Shown one piece after another: positions 9,565 through 20,352 of a stretch of DNA of 64,000 nucleotides. Source of the DNA: Sphaerolaimus hirsutus (taxonomy: Eukaryota > Nematoda > Chromadorea > Monhysterida > Sphaerolaimidae); contig OZ038451.1 in the NCBI GenBank assembly GCA_964036195.1, positions 20,410,318-20,474,317 of the forward strand, in the 5' to 3' direction. The notes under the pieces were generated by a model, which ran no database searches, was not told the origin of the DNA, and worked only from the letters and a program-made list of their open reading frames with translations. The translations under genes and the position numbers were made by a program. The stretch's first letter is position 1. Every line of letters starts with the position of its first letter.

Positions 9565-11323
9565 ATGGCAAGCTCCACGTCAGACGGGAGCAAGGCAAAT
9601 GCCGTTATGGAAAAATTGTGTCCCCACCATTTTCCATACATCAGCCGTTGTTTTGCGTGCCGATCATTCCTTCACAAAGTCAGCAAAGAATTGTTTAGCC
9701 AAGAAAATGAGAAAACAAAAGCTCTGGCAGAAACAGCTCAAATGCAAAAAGAGATAAATGGAATGCAAGCTATTGTCCTGCAAAAGGATGCCGAAATCGA
9801 CAAACTTCACAAAGAAATCGAATGCTTGAAAGCTGTGCATTTTTTGCCCGAATCTCAGGTTCGAACAAGGGAACAACACATTACTTTACTAAGCTAAGTC
9901 GTTGGAACTATAAAGCTCCAACTTTCTAAAAAACTTTTTTGAAGAAAAGATGCCGTGCCGCTGAACAGTCCCGAGTCGAACCTGTGACGACTAGAACCAA
10001 TTACACGGGTAGCATAATTCACTCACCTAGTAGAGTTCATTCTATACCTATTTTACCTATACTTCCGTCCTACGTTGAAACATCTTTTTCACGGGTTTCG
10101 CAACTCAGTCGACTTCAAACATCAGTAGGCTTTGAACAAATCAAGTTAAAAAACATTGAAAATCAAATTAAATCAATTAAATTAATTAAAAAAAAAAAAA
10201 AAAAATTCAATGAATATTCTTTTTGTCAGACAGTGTGGGCTGTACATGCACTGGCGGGACGTCTGAACAGAAGATTAAACGTGACTACGGCCCTGCTCAA
10301 AACGGAACCCGACTGTGCAGTCGATATCGATGGATTCGACGCAAAGGCACTGACTAAAAGAATGAGGACCACTATCAAAAACGAGCACTACAACCCAACA
10401 ACGAACCCCGAAAACTCGGACATCAAAACGTCCGATTTCAAGGTAATAAAATTTAGGGGTTCGAATTTTGGAACTCAAATGAATGTCCATTACAACATAG
10501 TAATAAGTTATAAATATCCGGACACTGAAATGTCTGATTTGAAAGTAGTAAAATTAACAAATTCGGATTTAAAACAAAATCACAAATGCTGAAAAATAAC
10601 AAACTAAAATTAATTTTTATCCTAAATTAACTAATTATTTAAAACAATCAGGAACTTGCATTATAAATTATAAATATTCAGATTCCCAAGAAAACCTACA
10701 AACCATGCGGAACTGAACAGTTGTTCGGTGAGAGAGCCACTTCTGTGACGGCGTCACTGGGAATCGGGGCCTCTTACAACCGCGGCAGAGGGAGGTATAA
10801 CAACAGGCCCGGCCATCGCTTCAAACGCGGCACCAATAAACGACATCTCAACTTCAACCAAGATCAAATGAAAAGATTTTTGGACGACTACATGGAGTTC
10901 AAGTCCAACAACACTGATGATGACAATCAAAGCATTGTCACATATACCACTGAGGACCAGGAAAAGTCGAATATTGCATTGCCAATGTCAAATAAAGGTT
11001 AAATGGTCAACTCTAAAAAGTGTTAAATAGTCAACTTTTAAAATGTTTTAAATGTTAAAATGTCCTCAAATACCAACAAATTAAAAATTGATTGCTTTCA
11101 AAAACATTTAAAGTTAAAAGCCAAACATGTTGAACAAATTTAAATTTAATAAAATAATTCTAATTCAGACAAAAAGACAACTACTACACTGGATGCGAAA
11201 GGCCAAAAACCACAAACATCCAGATCCAGGACGGTAACAGAATCAACTTCGATGGAAGATGGACAGGATGGACAGGAACCGGAACCGGAACCGGAGCAGC
11301 AGATGGAAGAAACGGCGCAGTGA
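9565..11323 (+). CDS. Four-exon sense accessory gene of the LTR element (325 codons; Cys/His, coiled-coil, Arg/Gly-rich)
   Basis: Exons 9565-9858, 10230-10442, 10682-10997 and 11169-11323, stop TGA at 11321-11323. Introns of 371, 239 and 171 bp are GT-AG with good pyrimidine tracts (TTTTTGTCAG, TATTCAG, CTAATTCAG), and phases agree. Exon 1 encodes a Cys/His-rich start (CPHHFPYISRCFACR) followed by a heptad-like charged helix (about residues 45-90), probably a coiled coil. Exon 3 encodes a basic Arg/Gly stretch (YNRGRGRYNNRPGHRFKRG), typical of RNA-binding tails. Exon 4 ends in an acidic run of EP repeats. No signal peptide or membrane anchor is present, so it is not an envelope protein. The layout suggests a nucleic-acid-binding accessory protein. 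Family not recognised; function inferred only from composition. Confidence 0.75.
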
Positions 11324-11354
11324 AGTAGTGGTTTGACAGTTAGTTTGTTCAGGT

Positions 11355-11366
11355 AAAAGGGGAGGA
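11355..11366 (+). promoter_or_regulatory. Polypurine tract
   Basis: AAAAGGGGAGGA directly abuts the right LTR, the required position for plus-strand priming in LTR retrotransposons. Confidence 0.9.
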
Positions 11367-11518
11367 TGTAAGATGTGATATAAAAAGTGTATGATAGTAA
11401 ACGCGTAGTGATTGGGTATTTCTGATTGTGTGATATTTATGTGATAATGTACGTATACAGAGCAGCTTTGGATGAAATGGAATAAATTTAAGAAAATAAC
11501 TTGAGCGTTGAACTTATA
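11367..11518 (+). repeat. 3' LTR (152 bp)
   Basis: Identical by eye to 1423-1574, with AATAAA at 11481-11486. It is followed at once by the CCTGC target duplication. Confidence 0.96.
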
Positions 11519-11523
11519 CCTGC
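11519..11523. repeat. Target site duplication (CCTGC), right copy
   Basis: Pairs with 1418-1422; the LINE sequence resumes directly after it. Confidence 0.95.
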
Positions 11524-12535
11524 ATTATCACGACGTTATCCAATGTTCGTCGTTTTCCACGAAATCCGCCCTGAATGTCACCGAATCCGTTATTTTTCTC
11601 GAAGGCGTCAAGCGTTCGCCTGTTCAACACCGCCATGTATAATTTCATTACATTACATCCAATTCCCAGAGTGCGGTAGTTTCTGATATCCATCGTACTC
11701 CCCTTTTTGTGCAAAAGTACCATTTTGCACAGCTGTTTATCGGGGTCAATTCTGCCTCCGTTGAACCAGTCATTAAACAGCGTAACGAGGCAAAGGATTC
11801 GTGACTGGTCCAAAATCTTTAAAACCTCATGTGGCATTTCGGTTGTGCCAGCAGATTTTCCACCTTTAAATTTTTTTTATTTCCGCGCGAATTTCTACTT
11901 CCGTAATCGGTTTTGTTAAATCAGATTTCGATTCCGGGCTAATAATGTCCCCACCAAACCATTTTCGCGCATCCATATTGTTGGATCCTGGGTTTGGAGA
12001 CATCACAATGTCCCATGCCCGTTCAAGTTCCCATTGTATTTCCGGTTCGGTGCAAACTAGCCCCGTCTCATTTTCCAGTGCAAAGCGCCTCGATGAAACA
12101 TCCTTCATTCCATTCATGTGATGGTAAAGGCGCTTGACTGCCGTGCTGCAGTTATATTGCAGCTGAGTTATGAAATGTAACTCCTTTTCATCCTTTCTTG
12201 CGCATCTGTATTTGCGCAAATGAAGCCGTGCTAGACGCAGCCGTAAGATGGCCTCTTTGTCCGTCCGGTTTTTTTTCAAATGCCGCCGTGATTTATTAAC
12301 CTTCCGGGACAGCTTTAACTCGTAATCGTCGTATTTTTCCCGCTTTTGCTGCCCGCCCTTGGGTCTCATTGGCGCAACCCTATCAGCTAAATCATGAATC
12401 GAATCAATGAAACTCGAATGTGAGTTCCCTTTGTTCAGCGGGTTATCGTTCATGAGTTCCGACAGCTGTTCCAAATGTATTTTCTTCCGTGAAATTTTCG
12501 CCGAGTGGGCTGATACATCACGAGCCTCACTATCC
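11519..12535 (-). pseudogene. LINE copy B, N-terminal side of the duplicated segment, frameshifted
   Basis: Matches 13764-14779 of copy A. I noted three differences: an eighth T in a T-run at about 11871-11878 (copy A has seven), and single substitutions near 12032 (Trp for Arg) and 12518 (Arg for Cys). The extra T breaks the frame in a Lys-rich stretch, so the long LINE frame ends at 11866 just after the second EIKK motif. At 12535/12536 the segment is fused in frame to the end of copy A, with only CC shared at the joint. The RT continues after the LTR element at 1422 to 1. Confidence 0.9.
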
Positions 12536-14779
12536 AAAAAGCTGCGTATATGTAAAACATCATCCAAATCATGCAGTCGGTAAAATTGACTTTTCTTATC
12601 CGTCATCAACGTTCGCTGCCGATCCATACATCTCACCCTTACCAACTTTTTGAGCCAAGCCTTGTTTCTAGGAGCTCCATCGGTTTGCGTGAAATTATAG
12701 AAGCGCGCATAAATCGCGGCCCTGTCTGGGACACAAGTGCCCATCAAATCCCGCTGTAAAGCATTTGAGCGGCGTGGAAGATTTTCGCACAAGTGATCAT
12801 ATGCTGATCTCGTCAAATTTCCATTTAGTCCACTCAAGTAGCCGCAATACGCAATTGTATGCTTTCTAATCCGATCGGAGGGCTTGACACAGCCAAGGTC
12901 AAACCAAATCGCATCAGAACACGTGGTTTTAAGTAACCCCACACTTTGCTTAACTGCCTTTAGAAACGATCTATCAATCGCTTCTAACTGTGGCCGCCGT
13001 ATACCTGTCACCTCCAGGCCGTACGCGATCGCGCTTTCCGCATATTGTTTCCATACGAAGTCAACACACCAGAATTTCGCATCTGTCAAATTCGCAGATT
13101 TTTGACACAGGTTACTCAGCCTTTCTGCTTTACGCACGGCATTTTTCCTGTGTTCTTCAAAGGTGTCACGTGCACTAGTTAGGGTCACGCCAAGATATTT
13201 TATTTTGTCGGTTTCTGAGATAAACATGTCTTTTTTGTGATGGTCGAAGCCAAGCTTCAATTTTTTGGACATGTTTGCCTTTTGCCCCCATCTCAGAACA
13301 AAACTTTTCGTGGCGTTAATTGCCACATCCCAATCCCAACTCCATCTGGAAAAAATATCCAGCGTGCGTTGCAGATCAGATTCTGTATTGCTCAAAAAGC
13401 AAATATCATCGGCGAAGAACAGAGCCGGTATTTTATGTGGCCCAAATTTGGCCCCCACATCTGCCGCCTCTAAGTGGAAGCGTAAATCTGCCAGGTAAAT
13501 GATAAAACCAGTGGGTGACCAACAACATCCCTGTCTTAATCCGATGGGATATTCCATTTCCTTGCTAACATGGTCGCCAAATGTCATTACGCATTTTTGG
13601 TTTTTGTATGTATTTGCGATCGCTTGCACAAATTTCGATGGGTACCCAAAGTGACCCATTTTAGCCCACAATTTTTTCCTGTTCACGCGGTCAAATGCTT
13701 TTACCGCATCGACAAAGCATGAGATTAATCTTCCCTTTGTTTTGTCCGCGTGCCTTTTGCATGCCTGCATTATCACGACGTTATCCAATGTTCGTCGTTT
13801 TCCACGAAATCCGCCCTGAATGTCACCGAATCCGTTATTTTTCTCGAAGGCGTCAAGCGTTCGCCTGTTCAACACCGCCATGTATAATTTCATTACATTA
13901 CATCCAATTCCCAGAGTGCGGTAGTTTCTGATATCCATCGTACTCCCCTTTTTGTGCAAAAGTACCATTTTGCACAGCTGTTTATCGGGGTCAATTCTGC
14001 CTCCGTTGAACCAGTCATTAAACAGCGTAACGAGGCAAAGGATTCGTGACTGGTCCAAAATCTTTAAAACCTCATGTGGCATTTCGGTTGTGCCAGCAGA
14101 TTTTCCACCTTTAAATTTTTTTATTTCCGCGCGAATTTCTACTTCCGTAATCGGTTTTGTTAAATCAGATTTCGATTCCGGGCTAATAATGTCCCCACCA
14201 AACCATTTTCGCGCATCCATATTGTTGGATCCTGGGTTTGGAGACATCACAATGTCCCATGCCCGTTCAAGTTCCCGTTGTATTTCCGGTTCGGTGCAAA
14301 CTAGCCCCGTCTCATTTTCCAGTGCAAAGCGCCTCGATGAAACATCCTTCATTCCATTCATGTGATGGTAAAGGCGCTTGACTGCCGTGCTGCAGTTATA
14401 TTGCAGCTGAGTTATGAAATGTAACTCCTTTTCATCCTTTCTTGCGCATCTGTATTTGCGCAAATGAAGCCGTGCTAGACGCAGCCGTAAGATGGCCTCT
14501 TTGTCCGTCCGGTTTTTTTTCAAATGCCGCCGTGATTTATTAACCTTCCGGGACAGCTTTAACTCGTAATCGTCGTATTTTTCCCGCTTTTGCTGCCCGC
14601 CCTTGGGTCTCATTGGCGCAACCCTATCAGCTAAATCATGAATCGAATCAATGAAACTCGAATGTGAGTTCCCTTTGTTCAGCGGGTTATCGTTCATGAG
14701 TTCCGACAGCTGTTCCAAATGTATTTTCTTCCGTGAAATTTTCGCCGAGTGGGCTGATACATCACAAGCCTCACTATCC
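12536..14779 (-). repeat. Tandemly duplicated LINE segment (2244 bp unit)
   Basis: The unit equals 11524-12535 plus 190-1422 of copy B, 2245 bp with one extra T. It is a head-to-tail direct repeat internal to the LINE. It does not start at a LINE end and shows only a 2-bp overlap at the joint, which suggests a segmental tandem duplication rather than two independent insertions. Confidence 0.88.
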
Positions 14780-17700
14780 GGCCAATGCAAGGTTAATTCC
14801 AATGCGTGATGGTCACTCGACATCGGACTTGATGTCCCATCGTCGTCTATGCGACCGCTCATCAGTCGCGTATGCCAGCTGTCCAAGAGCGCCAGATCAA
14901 TAATCGATCTACAATTATGGCGCGTGAATGTCCACAAACCAGACATTTTTTTGTTAAGTAATTCTAAGCCGGATTCTTTATACCAATCGCGCACTTCCCT
15001 ACCGTTTGCGTTCAATGTCGCAGTGTTGCCTGGTATTCCCCATTTACCGGTCCCTATGTGGCCGTTAAAGTCTCCGACCAATAGTGTTTCGATTTTTTTC
15101 GATCTGTTTTTTGCAACCACATCCGTCAAAGTGTTCAGAATTGACTTATTATTTTCCATTATTGATTGCGAGCGGCTTGCCTTGCCATTGTTCTCCAGGT
15201 AAACTAGCGTCACACCTATTCTACCCGTTTCGCTTCGTAAATGAACACTCATTATGTGATTTTCGTGTCTATTGGGTGAGACATATTCACCCCGCCACTT
15301 CACATGTGTGTAAATCAACAGACCGCCTGTTTTTTTTGCGTCTGACTTGACACGGATAAATCGATCATAGTTCTTCAAATGCGGTGCATCCACGCCGGAA
15401 AGACATTGCGCCTCACATAAGCAGATGACGTCATATTGCGACATGCTAGCGACTTCTCGTAAAGCGTTGAAATTCCCGCGTAGTGATCTGACATTCTGAT
15501 ACAAGATTGTTAGATCATTTCCCTTTTTCACGGCCTCAACCTTTCTCCGACTACACTGTGCCAAAATTGCCCCTGTCGCTAGGCTAGCTGCTACCGGCAC
15601 GTCTGATATTCTTACGTTATTTGAGATTTGCGGTTTGATTGCAAGCGTCGGAGCACAGTGCAATACTAGCACGCAGATAAGTACTTTAAACGCAGTAAAT
15701 TCAATTCTCGACTTCCAATTCACGCTAAAAATCTTCATGTAATTGCCGAAAAACGAACACCAAACAAACACATCCAATAAAAATTTCACAATGATTGCAC
15801 AAAAATTTTTTACCAGTTCGTAGGTGATCAACTCCTTAATGTTCCGGAAAAAACCCCAAAAATACGTATTTGGGAGGGGACAAAATGCACGATAAAACAT
15901 TTCCAAAAAACTGTAAAGCGATAAATTCGACGGCAGAGATCTCTGTAAACGTAAGAGATTAAAAAAAATCAAAAAATCACATTTGGCAGCAATACACGCT
16001 GTCAAATGGTCCCCTAAAAAAATCTGCCCCAATCCTCCTCTCTCGCACCGGTGCACCATAAAACGGGTGGCATCTGCGCGCGTGCAGTTGAATGCGTATT
16101 GGTCAAATTCAACAACCAACAGCGTTACTTGGAAATATGCCAAGTTATAGCCACCAACCTCAGCGGCTGTTGCGGCGCGGCATACACAGCCGGCGCAGGC
16201 AGTCCCTAATATCGTTCGCCCACACCCCCTTGACGCTGGGGACGACCAAACCGGCCTCCAATCTCTGCTCCAAATCGACCCGCGCCTCGGCCTCGGCCGC
16301 GCCAACCCCGCCCACGATTCTGATAAGGGGGATTCATTAATGTCAAACGGTTTGCCATACATACTATAGCGGTTCTTAAGTGGAACCAACGGTTCATTCA
16401 AGCTCATTTCCTTCACCAATTCGCGCGTTACAATCGCGTCAAATAAGTGGGAGGCGTGAACGCCATCCCTTTGACAGCCAAACAGATAAGCGATCTGTTC
16501 GTTGTTCAGTTCGCAAAATCGCATCGAGTTCTTCGTCAGCCACTCGATCGGCCGCAGTGCCGTCACAAAGGGCACGTCCCGGAAGTAGCTCCAAACCAGG
16601 TACTCCAGGTTTCGCACCCATTGCAAGGTGTCGTCGATGCTGCGCTCGTCCATGCGCCGAGACAGGGGCGCGTGCAGCAGCGGGCTCACAATGCACACAT
16701 AAATTTGTGCATCGCGCATCTGCCAGTTGCTCATCCAGGCCCGCAGGCGCGTCAGCATGTGCAGCATCGGGTGGCACAGCGTGGCCGTGGCGTGTGCCTC
16801 GTCGAAGTGGTTCATGCTCTCCAGCGTGGCTAGGCTATCGAGCACGCCCTTCACCAGGACTGCGTCGTAGCGCCTCATAGGGGCGTAGCAGTTGATGACC
16901 GTGGGGATTATCGACCCAATGCGCTTGCCGTGGAATGCGCCACGGAACAGCTTCATTTCGCCCGCCCAATTTCGATTTTGGGTGAGGCGCTGATATTCAA
17001 TTGGCAGGCGCGCCGTTGTGCTATCTCCAATGGTCAGCACAAATTTGGATGTGCGTGGCAGGTCAATGTAGTGCCTGCGCCAGGGCGGCTGATCGTAGAA
17101 AACATTCAGCGGCCGAGTGAACTCTCGGTGCGGGGCATCCGGCGCCCAAGCAGTCCCCACGCGCACATGCCGCAGCATGTCGGCCACCGAAATCTCGTTG
17201 TTAGAGATCTGAGGCACGCTTACTAGCGTGACATCCATGCGGTGGCGCTCGCCGCGCATCGATCTTTGCAGGCAGGCTCGGACTTCCGTTTTTGTTTCCT
17301 CGCTCAGATCCTCTGGCTGGATGTAAATCGGTCCCGGTTGTTCAGCTGCTGGTTCGGCAGCGGCAGCCTCGGCCACGACCCGGGCCTCGGCCGCACCACC
17401 ATCCTCCGGCGCGAATATGTCCAACGGCGGCATATTTTCGTCCGCGTCTTCCGGAGCCCGCACATCGCCGGCGGGTTGTACGTTGCCCTGAATGTCCTGG
17501 GCCTGATGCTCAATATGTTCGGGCTCTGGCGAGCTTGCGCGCTCGCCATCCTCGTGATCGGCCGGTACTTCGGCGGATACATCCAAGTCATCGTCTTGGA
17601 CGTTTTCAACAATTTGGGGCCCCACGTTCTCGTCACGAACCTGAAAATTTTGTTGCGACAGTGGTTGAAATGTGACGCTACGCGAACTGCCCCTTACGTT

Positions 17701-19602
17701 GGCTCGGCTGCCCGCCCGTAGCGCCGCCCCGCCCGGTGGCTGTAAATTCAAAGTTTCAAGTACATAAATATCAGCAATACGCGCATTACTCTGCGTTTGG
17801 ATGGTGCTAACATTGTTTTCGGCCAAAAGTCCAATGCGACTGGATCTCCCCGACTCAGGCTGAGCCGATGCCTGTGTTTCGCGGGCGCGTACAAGCTGCC
17901 CAAAGTGCGCAACATAGCGTACTTTGTGGGATGGTTCGGTGTAATCATCCGCCCATATTTTCGTGTCCATGTAGATCTTGAAATCGCGGTCATTTAGCCG
18001 CCGCGGGCCCACTTTCTCCTCAAAAGTGTTTAGCAGCTCCTCCCTGATGTCCGTCATCGCTTCGCCCAGAAGCCCCATAAATGGCTTGAGCCAGAACTCT
18101 CGCTGTTCATTTGCGATATCCACCTGTGTGTGGATCATATGCAAATATGCGCCTAAAATATCGCAATTTTTGCCAAATTTTAAACTTCTTTGCAGTACCT
18201 CGGCCTCGTATTTTTCCGCCCCGATCATTAAGGCCGATCGGAAATCCCATGGCGCCTGGGCATTAAATGGATGCCTTCCGCATGAAACGAGGCGACGCCA
18301 TTTTTTTTCCCCGTCCGATTCCACGTATGTTCGGACCAGGATCGGCGCCAGCGTTTTGCTGCAGTCGATCGCCCCCCGTATCTGTGTTATATCACAGATT
18401 GCTCGTATATACGTTACGAGTCTGTTAGCGGGTTGCAAACCAACCACATCCAGTAGTGCCTTGTACGCTGTTGATTCTTTTGCACCTTCCACGCTCGAGA
18501 TGTCGTCCATGGGGAACCAATGATCCCCTTTCGCAATGTTGGCCCACAGCCGTTGCGTGTCGCGGTACCAGTCGTACCAGCGCTCATCAAAGCCGGCGCC
18601 ACTATGGCACCGGTACGCCGCTGACACGCGCGCCAATTCGGTGTAATCATCATCAGATGCACCGCAGTGCTCCATTTGCAACTGTAAGTAGGTCGTGTCA
18701 TTACTACACAAAAGTGGCGCTATAAACGCGTTTAAGCATCTAACCCGCATCAAAGCCAGCATCATGCATGGATATGGATCGTCACAGTGATCCAGCATGA
18801 CAGGATACGGCCACGTCAGACTTAGTTGTTCTGAAAATTCATAGGCCGCGAATTTTATCGGTGGCGTGCGGGCCGGCGGTGTTTCGCAGGGCGATGAAGT
18901 GTCGCTTTCGAGATCGCTAACCCGATCTCTCAAGTCGGAATAGCGCTTTTCGGACTTGTGAGCACGCCTTTCCAGAGCGCACATGCGGCGTTCATTGTCC
19001 ATCAATACGGACAACACGAAATCCATGTCAGCGAGGCATGTGTAGGCATCTTCGCCGTCCTTTTCAATGCCGCGCCTTATATCGCGTCGGGCAGACCTCA
19101 AAGTGTCTTCCTGCGTGCGCTCTTCTGTGTCGCGCATGCGCTTTGGAGTTTTTGCTGTGTCTTCTTCGGCCTTGCGCTTTTTCGCGGCCAGCGATGCTGA
19201 GCACGCCCCATTGCTTTCCTGCAAGGCAGTTGGCAGCGTTCCAGTTCGGAATTTTATCGAACGCACCCTTACTTCGGGCAAGGCATGTCCGTATATTTGG
19301 TCATGGACATCGACAAAATCACAAGCGATTATGTTCATCACCGTGAACATAACAAGTGCAGTAACGAGCAAGAACCCATAAAGTGCGAAAACTCGCTGTT
19401 TCGCTTTTAAACCAACCGCGGGTTCTTTGTCATTCTTTTTCGGCACATTTTCAGGCATCGGCTCTAAAAGCGAGTCGTCCTCTTCCATTATGGCCAAATT
19501 TCCGTCCTCGCTCGCGTCCTCACCGCGATTTTCCTCCGGGCGTCCGCGTTCCTCGTCGCCAGACATTTTTAAACCGAAAACTGCGATTTCGTCTTGTTTC
19601 AA
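12536..19602 (-). CDS. LINE (non-LTR retrotransposon) polyprotein, copy A: membrane segment, SGNH-like domain, APE endonuclease, reverse transcriptase
   Basis: The frame is open from 19602 through 12536 and, by the duplication, on to 11866 (2578 codons). An acidic N-terminus is followed by a hydrophobic segment at about residues 71-95. A GDSTT motif near 854 and a DGVH motif near 1050 resemble blocks I and V of SGNH esterases, a domain known from ORF1 of CR1-like LINEs. The endonuclease (about 1357-1600) shows YQNVRSLRG, GDFNGHIG and SSDHHAL, the APE-type signature. The reverse transcriptase (about 1800-2090) has FFADD near 2059. Residues about 1100-1350 are hydrophobic and unlike a known domain, and may be an inter-ORF region that happens to be open. 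The natural start could be the Met at residue 13. This copy lacks the C-terminal Cys/His tail because the duplication joint replaces it. Confidence 0.9.
16206..16340 (-). other. Overlapping Arg/Gly-rich frame inside the LINE
   Basis: A second minus-strand frame encodes an RG-rich tail (NRGRGWRGRGRGAGRF and more) ending at 16206. The long LINE frame over the same bases reads as an irregular Arg/Trp/Ser mixture. RG-rich tails are common in ORF1-type RNA-binding proteins. A frameshift near the C/T-rich stretch at about 16326-16336 would join the SGNH-like part to this tail. This is an inference. Confidence 0.4.
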
Positions 19603-20300
19603 CTTTTTTCTTTTTTGCGATATCAGTGACTAATACTAATTGGCACTGTGCCAGTCTTGGCACACTGCCAAATAAGTAGTTATGCCAATTTTGGCAGATC
19701 GCCAATATGCCCTCTCTCTCTACTTGAGAGCTAACAGCAGAGCTGCAAGCGTGTTTGAGGAATGGTACATACAATGTAACACGCTCTCGTAAAACTATTA
19801 GCGAGGCACTATTCCAGGCTTTAAATCAAGCCCTGTTATGTCTCAATCCGACACAGTTTGGCACTCTGCCAAAAATGATCGATGAATCACCTATCGACAC
19901 TTCTTCGCAGTTCGCGTCTTTACACAGTGCAGCGTCGAATACGTTTCGGTAGTTAACCGCGACGTGAAATTCCTTCCAGGTCCAATACGTTAGGACACCA
20001 GAGTCAGTGCTCAATACCCCACTGGTTTGGCACTTGTCCAAAAACAACCTCACTTGGTTGTTTTACCTACCAGTCAAACAAAAAAGGTCGAAAACAAACA
20101 AAAACGCCAACCTGGTCAAGCTAACAGAAAGCAACACCAAAACTCCCACTTCCTTCCGCAGCAAACCTCTAATTTGATCCTTTTACCGCTCCTTTAAGAA
20201 AAAGAGCTCGCTCACTTTTTTCTTTTTCTTTCTTTAGTAATTCAATCAAATACTACACTTTGTAAAGAACGTCCCCCCAATCTTGGCAAAGTGCCAAAAA
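19603..20300 (-). promoter_or_regulatory. LINE upstream region with a cluster of NFI-type palindromes
   Basis: Six sites of the form TTGGC-N5-GCCAA occur. Four are perfect: 19657-19671, 19691-19705, 19858-19872 and 20283-20297. Two have one mismatch: 19640-19654 and 20027-20041. TTGGC-N5-GCCAA is the established consensus of Nuclear Factor I dimers. Six in under 700 bp, just upstream of the LINE start codon, suggests an internal promoter or enhancer. The 5' boundary of the LINE is not resolved. A further perfect site is isolated at 47720-47734. Confidence 0.6.
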
Positions 20301-20352
20301 CTGTCCCATTTTTCCTCAACTCAACACACTCCTCAACACCACCCCCTTTCAG

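Larger units (their letters stand above)
1423..11518 (+). mobile_element. Complete Ty3/Gypsy-type LTR retrotransposon carrying two extra spliced genes
   Basis: The 10,096-bp element is bounded by 152-bp LTRs and a 5-bp target duplication. Order: LTR, primer-binding region, gag-pol (1655-7471), antisense spliced gene (9297 to 7628), 267-bp intergenic gap, sense spliced gene (9565-11323), polypurine tract, LTR. The protease-RT-RNase H-integrase order and the integrase-last layout place it with Ty3/Gypsy. The two LTRs read as identical, which points to a recent insertion. No envelope-like frame with signal peptide and membrane anchor was found in the 3' region. The non-pol 3' part (about 3.9 kb, nearly 40% of the element) is the unusual feature. 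Confidence 0.95.

Noticed and set aside
9565..11323. Envelope gene in the usual env position of the LTR element
   Set aside because: The product has no signal peptide, no membrane anchor and no glycoprotein-like Cys pattern; it is coiled-coil and Arg/Gly-rich.
16380..19381. Plus-strand open frames opposite the LINE
   Set aside because: They are shadows of the GC-rich LINE frame and have no domain or splice logic of their own.
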